A DNA stretch of 64,000 bases, from NCBI RefSeq assembly GCF_002078875.1, contig NC_034412.1, positions 83,714,957 to 83,778,956 of the forward strand, given 5' to 3'. The DNA comes from Numida meleagris (taxonomy: Eukaryota > Chordata > Aves > Galliformes > Numididae). The stretch's first letter is position 1; every line of letters starts with the position of its first letter. Under the pieces are notes generated by a model that did not search any database, was not told the DNA's origin, and saw only the letters and a list, made by a program, of their open reading frames with translations. This document shows, piece by piece, positions 23,536 through 34,246 of the stretch. The translations under genes were made by a program, and so were the position numbers.

Positions 23536-26257
23536 TAAAAGTGGTGCGAGGATCTGCATGAAGTCCCCCTCAAACAATGCAGGATCTATTGTTCTTTATC
23601 GTCACTTCTCCTTTTGTCTTCACTCCTTTGCCTCCCACAAATCCATTCCCATACTCAACCTTTGTGAGACTGCACTCAAAGCAGGTCCAATAAGCAGCCT
23701 GGAATAATTACTTCAGTTTAAGGCAAGTAAAGAGATAGAGAACAAGTCAATAAACAAGCTGATGAAGATTCTCCCCTGCAATCCAAAACAACCCTATAAA
23801 CTTACATATAATCCTCATGCCCTATTTCTTCTGCAGTCCTTCCTCTTTCCCTCCTTGTTGTTTTTCTGTTGTTGTTATTTGACATGCTGTATCTGCTTCA
23901 GTCCAAATGCCCTTAAAAGCAAGGGCTGTATCTTTTTCCTATCTTTATTTTGTCTCCATATAAAAGTAGGAATGAACATTACTTTTGAATATTTTCAGGA
24001 GAACACTTTGATGATTTACTGTTCTGCGTCTTTGTAAACACTTTGTTATCTCCCCTGCAGGGAATCAACTGCCTCTTTTGGATCTTTTGTCACTGATACT
24101 TTCTGAGTGTTCCTGGTTTGTCTATCACAGAGCTGAAATGGGTGCCTTTAAAATAATTTGCTTCATGCTGATTTATTTCTTGCAGAGTCATATCACCCCA
24201 GGGCCGATTCTCACTACCCTTTGCACAGTTACTCACACTGCTTGTTGCTTCTCCTGAGTTCTTCCTTCTTCCTTTCCAAGGAGAATGCTTTTTTCACTGC
24301 AAGACTGCACCTGATTTCTGAAGAAACCTAAAGGCTATGTTCGCAACAGCATAAGAAAAGCAAGGGTCTGTGTGGCACTGTGTCCTTGCCCTTGGTGGCA
24401 TTCACAGGACACCCTTGGACTTCCTGACCCACACCACTATCCTTATCAGCACACAGCAGACATTTTCTCCTTGAGTTTCTCTCATTGTTTCTTGAACTCA
24501 TTTATAATTTTGGCTTCCAAAGCATCCTGTTGGAATGGCATTTACCAGCTGTGCATTACATGAAGACATACTTTTTCTGTAAAGCTTGCAGTCTGATAGC
24601 CTCATTCGGTGCCTCCATGTTCTTGTCTTATGAGATATAATAGCCATCATTCCCTCCCTTTCCTCTTGCCATTCATCATTTTATAACTCACAATCTCTTT
24701 TAAACTCTTTTTTTTCCTCTGTGTTGAAAAGTGCTATTCTGTTTAATATCTCTTTGGACAGAGCCCATCTCAAACCTCTTCCTCTCTGCCCTTCATTGTA
24801 CCTTATCCTTTCTGAGTTGGGCATCCACAGTCATGCCTAGCATTTAAAACCAGGGTTTTGTGCAGTGATATAATGATGTTTTCTCTCCCTTCCTCAACTC
24901 CTGGCCTGACTAATATACTACCAGTATATATTTCTAATATCCTGGGCAGAAGGGGAAGGTTGGCTGCTATTAACCTCAGAATGAACATTTTCAAAGGAGT
25001 ATCCACAAAGACTCCTGCAGTCCAACAGATCGTTATTATTAGATAGCATATTTTGCATGTAATCCGGCCATTCATTTACGCTATCTTTCTCTGTGTTGCT
25101 CTTACCAAGAGAGTGACAGATTCTGATCCTTAAGACTGAAGTGTTAAAAACACAGGTTCTGATGAAAATAGTAATAGAAAAAAAAAGTTTGTCTTTACAT
25201 AGCATATTTTTATAAAGATTGTGAGCTGTATGAATTGGTGAAGAGTAGAAGCCTTATTCTGTCACTTGGCTAGAATGACCTATATAGTGCATTTCAGTTC
25301 ACTCTCCTTCCCAGAGGCTCTCATTAGATCCACATAAGTTGATCTTTTCCATTTTTCCCTGCTTTCTTCTCATTTTCTTTGAGTTTTAGTTTTCAATGCA
25401 AACAAAAGTCCAAAGTGAAATGACACTGGATGTCTCTGTGAAGACATCTAGTTCTCGTAGCTCATCTGTGTGTCCTGCGGTGGGAGTCTGCAGAAAAGGA
25501 TGGAATGAGAGATGACTGATAAATCCTTCAATATGTAAACAATTAGAACAAAGAAATACATCAGCTTTTTCTTCTCCTTAACCCTGTGTGGACATTAGCT
25601 TAATGGTATTAAAAAGTGGAGTAGAGGTTAGGAAAATATTTAAAGATTAGTTCAGGGAAAGCCTGCAGTAAACAACCTAAGAAGCTGGTGGAATTCTTCC
25701 TTGGGGAATTTTTATGAAACAGAAATAGTTCTTGGAAATGATTCAGTTATATTCATCCTACCTCAGTGCAAAGCAATGAACTGGACACTAGGAGGTTCTT
25801 CTCTGTTCTGCCTTTCCTTGAAATATAAATTAGCGTTGAAGGCACTGCATGACCAAGCCATAGCTCCCAACCATATTGCATATGACTGTAAGCAGTTCAA
25901 CAATATCAGAGAAATGCTCCTTTTCATATTTTTAAAGTGGCAAGCTTCAGAAATGTGTCAGTAAAATAAAGCCTGAAAGAGAGCATTCCATCTGGGCTAA
26001 CCTTTCTTCCCGTATGTCAGTCCCAGTGAAATGTTTTATGTATGTATTCTTTGGAAAACATCTAGCAGAAACAGCTGTGTGTGCTGCCCACCTGCTAAAG
26101 CCTACAATCTAGTGTTATTTCAATTAGATTTGATTGCAGGAAAAGTTTATGAAACAGCTATCAGTGATTTCATGCCATCTGGCTTCCGCTTTTCTCCTGT
26201 TTAGAGAAACCCTATGTTTACATTGATTGGCCTTCTATATATACAAGCATGATTGAG
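23536..26257. other. Non-coding sequence, no gene seen
   Basis: Unique sequence, pyrimidine-rich on the plus strand at about 23580-24800. Short frames only. Includes a possible regulatory block at 26030-26170. Confidence 0.5.
26030..26170. promoter_or_regulatory. Candidate regulatory block (E-boxes, homeodomain-like sites)
   Basis: Within about 140 bp there are 'cagctg' (26072-26077) and 'cacctg' (26089-26094) E-boxes and 'caattag' (26121-26127) with 'tgattg' (26131-26136), and no recognised repeat. Pure inference from motif content. Confidence 0.2.
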
Positions 26258-26345
26258 TTTTATTATTCTTTTTATTTGTCTGATAGCAGTGCACTTGGTG
26301 CTGTACGAACTCACAATGGAAGAGAAGCTGTCAAAGACTAAGGCT
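26258..26345. mobile_element. Ancient sauropsid SINE/LINE tail relic
   Basis: 'tattattctttttatttgt', then 'agcagtgcacttggtgctgt', 'acgaactcacaatggaagag' and 'aagctgtcaaagac' follow a common reptile/bird repeat reading 'tattatt..tttgtattgcagta', 'gtgctaggcgctgtac', 'aaacacataacaagagac'. Short and diverged; family name not certain. Confidence 0.4.
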
Positions 26346-28940
26346 GTGAAGTTCAGCTCAGATGTATACAAGACTTCAGCTGAGAACATAGCAGAAGGGA
26401 AACTGTATTTCTGAAAGTCTGATTTATTAATTAGAATGGAGAGTTTCCACTGAGGGTAAAACATACTTCATTTTTGTTTTGGCCGTGTAATAAATTCTAG
26501 AGCGATGCAGTACTGTTGTTCCTTTCCAGAGTCAGCAGAAAGAAACAGAAGCTTTATGAGGAGTGATTCCAGCCAAAGTCATGTCCTGAGTGGACTGGAT
26601 TACCTCTGGAGACACTTTTCTCTCTTCATCATCAGAAGAGCTTGGACAGCCAACCTAGTTTGGAGGCTTACCTTCTCAACTTCTAAAATCAGTAGATTTT
26701 AGAAAAAAGTAGAAGAGTCCTCCCTTGACTACTGACTTCTCTGGCAATTTCTAAACCTCCTAGTTACAGGAGTTATTAGAAATGCCCTCCCATAAGCTAT
26801 TTTTGCTTTCAGCAGCATTTAAAAGTTCTTTCTCCTGTCAGGTGGAATGTGAACACATTAGTCTTTTAAGATGCTAACTGCATTTTTCTTTCTCTCCCCA
26901 GATTCTTCATGTTTCTGTTGACTGTGAGGATTTGGTATGTAAAAGTCAATATGAAACTGGCTGTCTCTCTGGCAGAACAAATTCCTCTTCTAGCTTTGAC
27001 TTGGGCTCAGTTGTGGCAGGCTTTAACTCTGGTTTAGTTAAACTTGATGTTTCAAACTAAAACAGAAAGGTTCTTCTGTTTGGATGAACCCCCTCTAGGA
27101 AACTACACTTCAAACCACAGCCATCTTCCATGTTCGTCCCTCCTGATATGAACCAAGTTTAGGAACATGACTTGACTCTGGAATTTACACCATCTGCTCA
27201 CACTGTGCTCGCTTAAAGTTCACTTGTACCACTCACCTCTTCCTTCACAGAAGGATGACATGTTGTGTGAGGCTTGCAAAAAGGCTGGACATATGTTAGG
27301 TTGTCAAACTCGGAGGCCTAGAGGAATCTCTTCTCTTTGGAAATGCTATAACCTTTTGAAACTTTGTAAAAATAAGAGTGTTCGTCCATTAGAGGATACA
27401 GACCTCTTCTAAGTTGACATTTTGGGATTTCTTCTATATCCTTGCACCTGCTTGGAATGCTAGATATTGGTAGAAATTAGATTAAGAGAATTTGGATAAA
27501 ACTGGTGAGAGGGAGTGAGGAGGGGGAGAGGCAACGGGAGACTCTGATGAACGGTGTCTCCCTTTAATTTTTGTATAACATCCACTACAGTGGGGATTTG
27601 CTCCTTGACTCACATTGTGCTGTGCAACTGCAGTGCAGGGGTTGTAGCAATGTTTTAAACCAGTGTGCAAGCATATGATTAAACTTCAGTGGAATTTAGC
27701 TGTATAAACATCATGCAGACCTGGCATCAGGTACTCACAAGAAGAGAGACACTCCAACTTTTATGCCCTGATGTATTTTAAGAACAGAGTAAGAACATCC
27801 ATTGTCTGTGCACTTTCCTTGCTTTCCCTATTGCACCACATTTTCAAACATTTTACTCAGAAAAGAAGAATGACACAAGCCAGGTGGAGTGGAAAACAAT
27901 GTACTGTTACTGCATTTTTAAATCAAATATTTGAAGAAAGTAAACAATTCTCTTCAAACCCAATGAAAGTAGGGGAAAAGACAAACATATTTACTTTTGC
28001 ATATTCTCTTATGAATTATTTACTACTTTACTAAAGCAGCTTATGCTAATAGTATTGCAATAAGCAGTGCAGCTCTGACTTGTGTTTGACTGAGGACATA
28101 TCAGGGGAGAACTCAGGAAATATTGCTTCAACTTCCCAAATTTCCCTGAAATACAAATGGCATCATGAGCCCAGTACTGCTGAAGGTATATGAATGTAAA
28201 TAGATATAGAGTATAGCTCATGTTTACAGCATATCTCAACACTGACTTTACCATTTTTCTTATTTTAATTATTAACTTGCATGACCAGTGCACATAGTGG
28301 CTAGAATAAATATAATCAAAGCTATCTGTAAAAAGATGGTGTCCTCAAGCACCTTTAATATAAAGACAGTGAGCCCTACTCTGACAGACTTGGGATCTAC
28401 CTGGGCCCACCCCTGCTTTTGCTTTAAAGGGTAAGGAAGGCATAGGAACAGATGTGCAAACATCAAAGTGGGGCATTCTTTACAGGAGTAAAGAATTACT
28501 CTGCCTTGCTGTAATCAGCTGTAAGACATTTTGTCTACCTATGCAAGAACATCTAGGAATATAAATGTGAGAAATTTCAAATCAGGGAGTTTAGGAAGCT
28601 GAAAGACTTTGGGTATCTGAACCTCAGTGATTTACTTCAAGCTCTTGTATGAGGCTGTAGAAGAACTCAGTCTTGTCGCAGACCTTGTATGTCCCAGCTC
28701 AGAACTTTGCACTGGGATGAATCTTCCTGCAATTGACAGTACACTTTGAAACTATCTGTTTAAGGTGTTATTAACAGTAGATTAATTCATATATACCTAC
28801 ATGTATATATAAATGCTATTTAGGTTTTAAACTGCCAAAATTTACTTTTGTCCTCAGTGCTAGTTCTCTGGACTTGGTGGGACAGATCATGTGTAAAGTA
28901 ATGAACATGGATAAGTCTTTTCAGGAATGAGGTTTGATCA

Positions 28941-28964
28941 CAAAAACAAACAAACAAACAAAAA
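28941..28964. repeat. (CAAA)n microsatellite
   Basis: Five to six CAAA units, slightly imperfect at the left end, followed by an A-run. Confidence 0.9.
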
Positions 28965-29320
28965 ATCCTTAAAATCTCTATAATAATGTCTGTTCTCTGG
29001 ATAAATGAATGCAACCTCCTGTAAAAAAAGGAAGAACACCCACCCTCACCAACACAGAAAACAACAACCCTGATGACAAGCTAATACAAAGATTCTGAAA
29101 GCACTGGGTTATTACCATGAAAAGAAAATCAGCAATACAATCGACAATTTAAGGAACAGAGACTGTCATTAAATAAATACATGTGCAAACCAGAGTCTAG
29201 TATTATTGCCAAAAATAGACCTGCAGAATATGGAAGTGATTAAGCTATTTCATTTGAAAACCTTTTCATACTTTGGGCCCATCTGATCTGAGATGTGCAG
29301 TAGGAACAAACAAAATTTGT

Positions 29321-29332
29321 CATATATATATA
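29321..29332. repeat. (AT)n short microsatellite
   Basis: About six AT units. Confidence 0.8.
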
Positions 29333-30398
29333 TTTCTGTGTCTGTATTCAGAATAGATTTCAAGTGTGGGGAAGTGGATGAGAATCTGAAATTAATCTCA
29401 GATCGTTGCCTCAAAAAAAATCCAATAGAAAACTTTCGTTACAAAACTTCAAACCATTATAGATTTGTTAGAGACTTAAAACTCAGATTTGTCAGGATAT
29501 GAGAATGGTTTATGAAATGTCTTGAATAGGTGAAGGTATATTTATAATTCTCCATTGAACCCATGCAGATCTTTGTTTTTTTTCTGCATGGTTTCAGAGT
29601 GATATGAAATAACATTTTGTGGCTTGACACTTTAATCTGTGTTTCACCATAGGAGGTTTCTGTAACTCTGAATAGATCTTCAGCTGGTGTAAATTTTGTT
29701 TCAGCTGAGCATCTGGTCCTTATTTTCAATGATTTTATATTAGTCAAATGAATAACAAAACTATGAAGAAATATGTTCATAAAATGAACATGGTATTCAA
29801 AATATATCGCTTGAAAAGAATTGTATCAAAACAGATGCTGGATTACACAGACGAGAGAGGATTTCCCTTGTCCTGTTGACTCTCTTCCCTATATTGCTAC
29901 ATTAGACAACAATTTAAGAGAATAGAGACAAAAGGAAAACTTGAGGAGTGCACATCGTTACATGGAAATTTATAGCAAAACTTACATCCATCACAGCATC
30001 TCTAACATCCAGAATATCACTTGTTCATTCTCTGATACATTGTGCACCTCAGAAACTATTAATTACTGCTGTACTTTCTGTTGCCCACTGGTGTTAACTA
30101 TGCACAGAACCAGCTGGAGAAGCACAGCCATTGCCTCTAGGTGCCACACAGACCAAACTGCAGAAGAGTTAAGCACTGGATTAGAGAACTGCCTTATTGA
30201 ACTGTGTGGTTTGGTGTTCATCCAGGCTCTCTGCAAGTGCAGATACACACACAGCATGATCAGAAGCACAACTTCACATGATGTTATAATGAGACACATA
30301 CCCAAGTTTGCGTTGCTAATATGTACAGGTATTATGCAGACCAAATTGCTGGGAGCTGGAGGTAACAAAGCACTCACACGCTTCAATGTTAGACCAGT

Positions 30399-30420
30399 CA
30401 TAGAATCACTGAATCATAGA
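30399..30420 (-). mobile_element. CR1 terminal-repeat remnant
   Basis: 'catagaatcactgaatcata' is the reverse complement of the short direct repeats that end CR1 elements. It abuts the plus-strand CR1 piece that follows. It may be the detached tail of the minus-strand CR1 at 30529-30645 (see findings). Confidence 0.6.
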
Positions 30421-30424
30421 CTCG

Positions 30425-30528
30425 TGTCACTGAGGGACATGGTCTAGTGGGCATGATGGTGATGGGTAAATGGTTGGACTACACGATCTTGGTGTTTTTT
30501 TCCAACCTTAACGATTCTATGACTCTAT
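30425..30528 (+). mobile_element. CR1 LINE 3'-end fragment
   Basis: 'cactgagggacatggtctag' leads through 'gatggtgatgggtaaat', 'ggttggactacacgatct' and 'ttccaaccttaacgattct' into 'atgactctatg'. This is the last 100 bp of an avian CR1 3' UTR, ending with the characteristic terminal repeats. Strongly 5'-truncated. Confidence 0.88.
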
Positions 30529-30645
30529 GGTTCAGTTTGGAAAAGACTTTAGAGATCAACAAGTCCATCACTAGTCAACCCAACCTACTTAAACTCATCG
30601 CTAAACTACATCTCTTATTCCACATCCACACCTCCAAGCAATTTG
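30529..30645 (-). mobile_element. CR1 LINE 3'-end fragment (opposite strand)
   Basis: 'ggttcagtttggaaaagact', 'agagatcaacaagtcca', later 'cacatccacacctccaag' is the reverse complement of a CR1 3' UTR. Its 3' end touches the 3' end of the plus-strand CR1 at 30425-30528, giving a tail-to-tail arrangement. More diverged than the neighbouring copy. Confidence 0.7.
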
Positions 30646-32740
30646 AAGAAACTAAAGGGCATTGAGGAGCATTTGAACTCACTGATCTTAATATTTAAAG
30701 TACTTCTGTTAAAAGTAAAGCTGTCCTTTGAAGAAAATACTGGGTGATGTGCCATCCTGAATTAAATCTGAGCTATGAAAAAAAATCAATTAGCAATGAG
30801 AATGGATAACTCTAAGATATATTTTGCAACAAGAGGACCAGCAGAGAGAGGGCAATTTAGAATGATAGCTACATCAAGCACAGCGGAGTTGATTAAAAAT
30901 TTAGCAGTTCAACTGATGAATGTCCTAGTTCAGATTTGGAAAACATCTATGAACTTAATTTTCCACTGATTAAATAATCATTTTATAAACCGTGTATAAT
31001 TCATGTGATGTTAACTTGACAGTTTTGTGAAATATGACTGCAGCTAAACAGTTAACACATGCCCAGTAGAACAGGACTTGGAGCATACTGTTAGCATCAG
31101 CTGGACAGAGCAACAACCCCTGACCTCAGCTGCCTGATTCATTCACTTTTTCCATTGCAGCTGAACATAACACTACAAATACCATTTGAGGTACTCCTGC
31201 AGGACCAGATCCCCATTACAAGAGTTTCCAGGTGAGAGTCCTTAAAGGTGGTGCCTGCATCCAAGGTTCAGTGTATTCATACAAAACCTGTATTTGAGAG
31301 ATGCTGAACAGCAATTGATCTTAGCTGTATCCTCAAGAAGTGAGGATTAATCATAACTGATTTCAGAGAAAAAAATATCCTCCAAAGTGAAAACTGGGAT
31401 AATCCAGGTTATCCTTCCTTGACTTCTAGATGGTTGTGGTCTGGAAATATACTATGGCCTGGAAAAGATAGCTCAGTTTTGCTGTAAAATAATTTCCACT
31501 AAAGTCCAGACACAGAGTTAGCCATAATTCTTAGATGACTACGGATGATGCCTTTGCTAAAATGTATAGCAGCAAATTGTTTATTAAAAAATAGTTTTAT
31601 GGACAATCAAGCAAGACAGACTGACAATAGTATGGTTAGAGAAGGCTTTGACTTCCATCTGTCTTGGTGAAAAAACTCAGTGTGAATACACATAGACTGG
31701 AATTTAGGAGTCCATTGCTAATTACTAGAAAAATCAGATTCTGGAAAGGTATCCTAATCACCATAGCAGCAACTAAACTGGAGTTCAGTAGGTCTACAAA
31801 CTGAGTGAGATGATGTAGAATGTGGATGTGGTGGAGTCAGACTCAAAGACCTAGGATGCAGATCTCATTCAGGGTGAAAGGAAGATAACTTACTTTGTAT
31901 TTAAATCAACAGAGAAGAGCAAAGAGAGAGGTGAAGAGACTGGACATCCTGCATCAGGTCAACAAAGATAATACTTTTAAATTAAACTATTTTTTAATTA
32001 AACCAGAATTAAACTGTTTCAACTGATACTTTAAGAGCTCTCTAGAAAGAACAAAACCTTAAGAATATCAGCACAAAAAAAAGAATACTTAAATTGTTGC
32101 ATGATTTCAAGTGTTTCTAAATGTGATTTTTACAGTTTCATGCCATTCAAACATTGTTTTCTTTATACTGCAACCGATGTGAAGCAATCTCGTCTATTTT
32201 TGAAGGAATGGAAGTAATGAATATCCCAATTATAACTTTTCCAAGTGTTCTCAGTGTAAAACCAAGTAAAATCCAACAAAGCTGGGCTGGCTCACAGCTT
32301 TGAAATGTGCTTGAGATTTGCTGTAAATATTGAAATCACATTTGCCTTACAGTTTTGCCCGGGTTTCATTATGAGGTGTTAGTTTCACTGATGCCTCAAG
32401 GACTGTGAACTCAGATTCAAACTAGTGAGAACTTTGACATGCACATTTGCAAAATATTTGCAGTGAAGCATTACTTGGCTTTGGCTCTGCCTCATACCTT
32501 TGAGCAGCTGCTCTGGGTTCTAGAATTTGGAGGCATTACAGAAGCCAGAAGCATATTAAAAAAAAAGAAAAAGAGAAAATGTATCTGCACTACAGTCAAA
32601 CTTCTCCAGACATCTTTCCTGTTTTCTTCACTTCCAATCCATGCCAAAACATCTTATTTTTTTCATCCCATAGCAGATTCTGTGAGTAGTTTCTACGATT
32701 GTTACCTTGCTCTGAAGATTATTAAATTCTTGAAGGAAAA
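30646..32740. other. Non-coding sequence, no gene seen
   Basis: AT-rich unique sequence. No recognised repeats, and short frames only. Confidence 0.5.
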
Positions 32741-32900
32741 CCACAGAATGGCTGAGGCTGGTAGGGACCTCTGGGCCCATCTGGCCCAGCCCTGCTCCAG
32801 CAGGGACATCCAGAGCAGGGTGCCCATGTCCACGTCCAGGCAGCTTTTGAGGATCTCCAAGTAGGAGATCCCACAGCCTCTGGGCAGCCTGTGTGGCATG
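32741..32900 (-). mobile_element. CR1 LINE 3' UTR fragment (left arm of inverted pair)
   Basis: 'cacagaatggctgaggctgg' then 'agggacctctgggcc', 'tgctccagcagggacat', 'ggatctccaagtaggaga' and 'cctctgggcagcctgt' is the reverse complement of a GC-rich CR1 3' UTR ('acaggctgcccagagg', 'gagatcc', 'ccctgct', 'gaggtccct'). The element's 3' end lies at the left. Positions 32799-32824 and 32877-32892 are perfectly complementary to segments of the plus-strand copy at 32985-33158. Confidence 0.88.
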
Positions 32901-32984
32901 ATGTTTAGATGGAAAAGCTTATTGTCTGGGAGGCCCACCCAAGGCCCACAGCAGTGAAACTGTGCAGTTCTGTGCTGTGCAGAT

Positions 32985-33158
32985 GACAGAGCACTGGTAC
33001 AGGCTGCCCAGAGGCTATGGGATCTCCTTGTTGGGGATCTCCAAAAGCCTCCTGGACGTGGGCCGCGGCACCCTGCTCTGGATGTCCCTGCTTGGGCAGG
33101 AGTTGGAGCAGGTAACACTCCAGAAGTCCCCTCCAACCTCAACCATCCTGAGGTTCTG
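32985..33158 (+). mobile_element. CR1 LINE 3' UTR fragment (right arm of inverted pair)
   Basis: 'actggtacaggctgcccaga' then 'gggatctccttgttgggga', 'cctggacgtgggccgc', 'accctgctctggatgtccct' and 'cccctccaacctcaaccat' follow the CR1 3' UTR in sense orientation. It is 5'-truncated, and its beginning faces the beginning of the minus-strand copy across a spacer of about 100 bp. The 130- to 169-codon frames through this pair are by-products of the stop-poor, GC-rich CR1 sequence. Confidence 0.88.
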
Positions 33159-33984
33159 CAACCTGGACCCTGCCCGCTGTCCAGAGGTGATAAACAGAGG
33201 CAATGTTTCACCCTCTGAAGGTGAAAGGATATGTTTAGATGGCAGATGTTCCTCTGCCCAGCTGGGCCCCTGCTTTTTAAATCACCTTTCTGCTTATGGA
33301 GGCAGCAACACGGTCTCAGCTAAATGCTACAGTGCTTGTTCTGTCACTGGGTGACATAATGTTGCCATGGCAATGCTTGGCAGAATTTCATAGAGGATTT
33401 CTGCATTTCAGATAATGGAATTTAAAAGGGCTTTGGTTTGAACTTTTCAGGGTCATTTTGAAACAGAAGATCCTGTCCTTTTATCTGTTATAATGAAAGG
33501 GCAGGGGGGAACACAAATCTGAAGCATTGCAGTTGCAAGCAAGCCAGGGATAGCTCACTTAAAATGGAAAGGAGTTGACCTTCAAGGCACACTAGGCATC
33601 CCCTCCACCCATTTATTTCTTTAGTTAAGCTTGAAGCTGTTCTGATGTTTGACTTTTCACTTACAGGCATATGCACTAAAGCACACACATCTCTTTGCAA
33701 ATTAATAGCTATCATCTGTCATGTAAAATGGTGTTTCAAACTTACCTCACTGGCATTTACCAAGAGGTTTCCTCATCACTAGTTGTCGTTCTCAGGAGGA
33801 TCAGGAAGTACTCTGAAAAATCAACGGCTTCTTTTGAATAATGGGAACATCTGCTTTTGAAAGTGATGTAATTTCATCTGATCAACTTTTTAATACACAC
33901 TGTTTATACTCTGTTAGATGACTAAAAATATTTAAAGAGCTGTTAAAATGTCTGAAACTCGTGAATTAAAATAATTATCATCTG
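33159..33984. other. Non-coding sequence, no gene seen
   Basis: Unique sequence between two CR1 insertions. No recognisable gene. Confidence 0.5.
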
Positions 33985-34246
33985 AAAAGGGAGATTTAGA
34001 TTAGATGTCAGGGGGAAGTTCTTTACTGAGAGAATAGCGAGGTGCTGGAACAGATTGCCTAGAGAGGTTGTGGACGCCCTGTCCCTGGAGGTGTTTAAGG
34101 CCAGGCTGGATGGGGCCCTGGCCAATCTGATCTAGTACTTGATCTAGTGGCTGGGAACCCTGCCTGTAGCAGGGGGGTTGGGACATGATAGTCCTTAAGG
34201 TCCCTTCGAACCCAAGGCATTCTATGATTATGACTCTATGATTATG
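33985..34246 (+). mobile_element. CR1 LINE, well-preserved 3' UTR copy
   Basis: Starts around 'gggagatttagattagatgt' and runs through 'gaagttctttactgagag', 'gctggaacagattgccta', 'ctggaggtgtttaaggcca', 'ggctggatggggccctgg' and 'ggtcccttcgaaccc' into terminal repeats 'tctatgattatgac' and 'tctatgattatga'. It agrees almost word for word with the avian CR1 3' consensus. At about 260 bp it is the least decayed copy in the window and therefore probably the youngest. No ORF2 coding part is present. Confidence 0.95.

Larger units (their letters stand above)
26346..30398. other. Non-coding sequence, no gene seen
   Basis: Contains only simple repeats (28941-28964, 29321-29332). The longest frame, 29941-30447 plus (168 codons), begins with TTG, has no family motif and runs into a CR1 tail, so I do not call it a gene. 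Confidence 0.5.

Noticed and set aside
29941..30447. 168-codon plus-strand open frame
   Set aside because: Opens at TTG rather than ATG, has no family motif, and its C-terminal end is the antisense/sense tail sequence of CR1 copies.
32702..33211. 169-codon minus-strand frame and overlapping plus frames
   Set aside because: Lies over the inverted CR1 pair; the frame is open only because CR1 3' UTR sequence is GC-rich and stop-poor.
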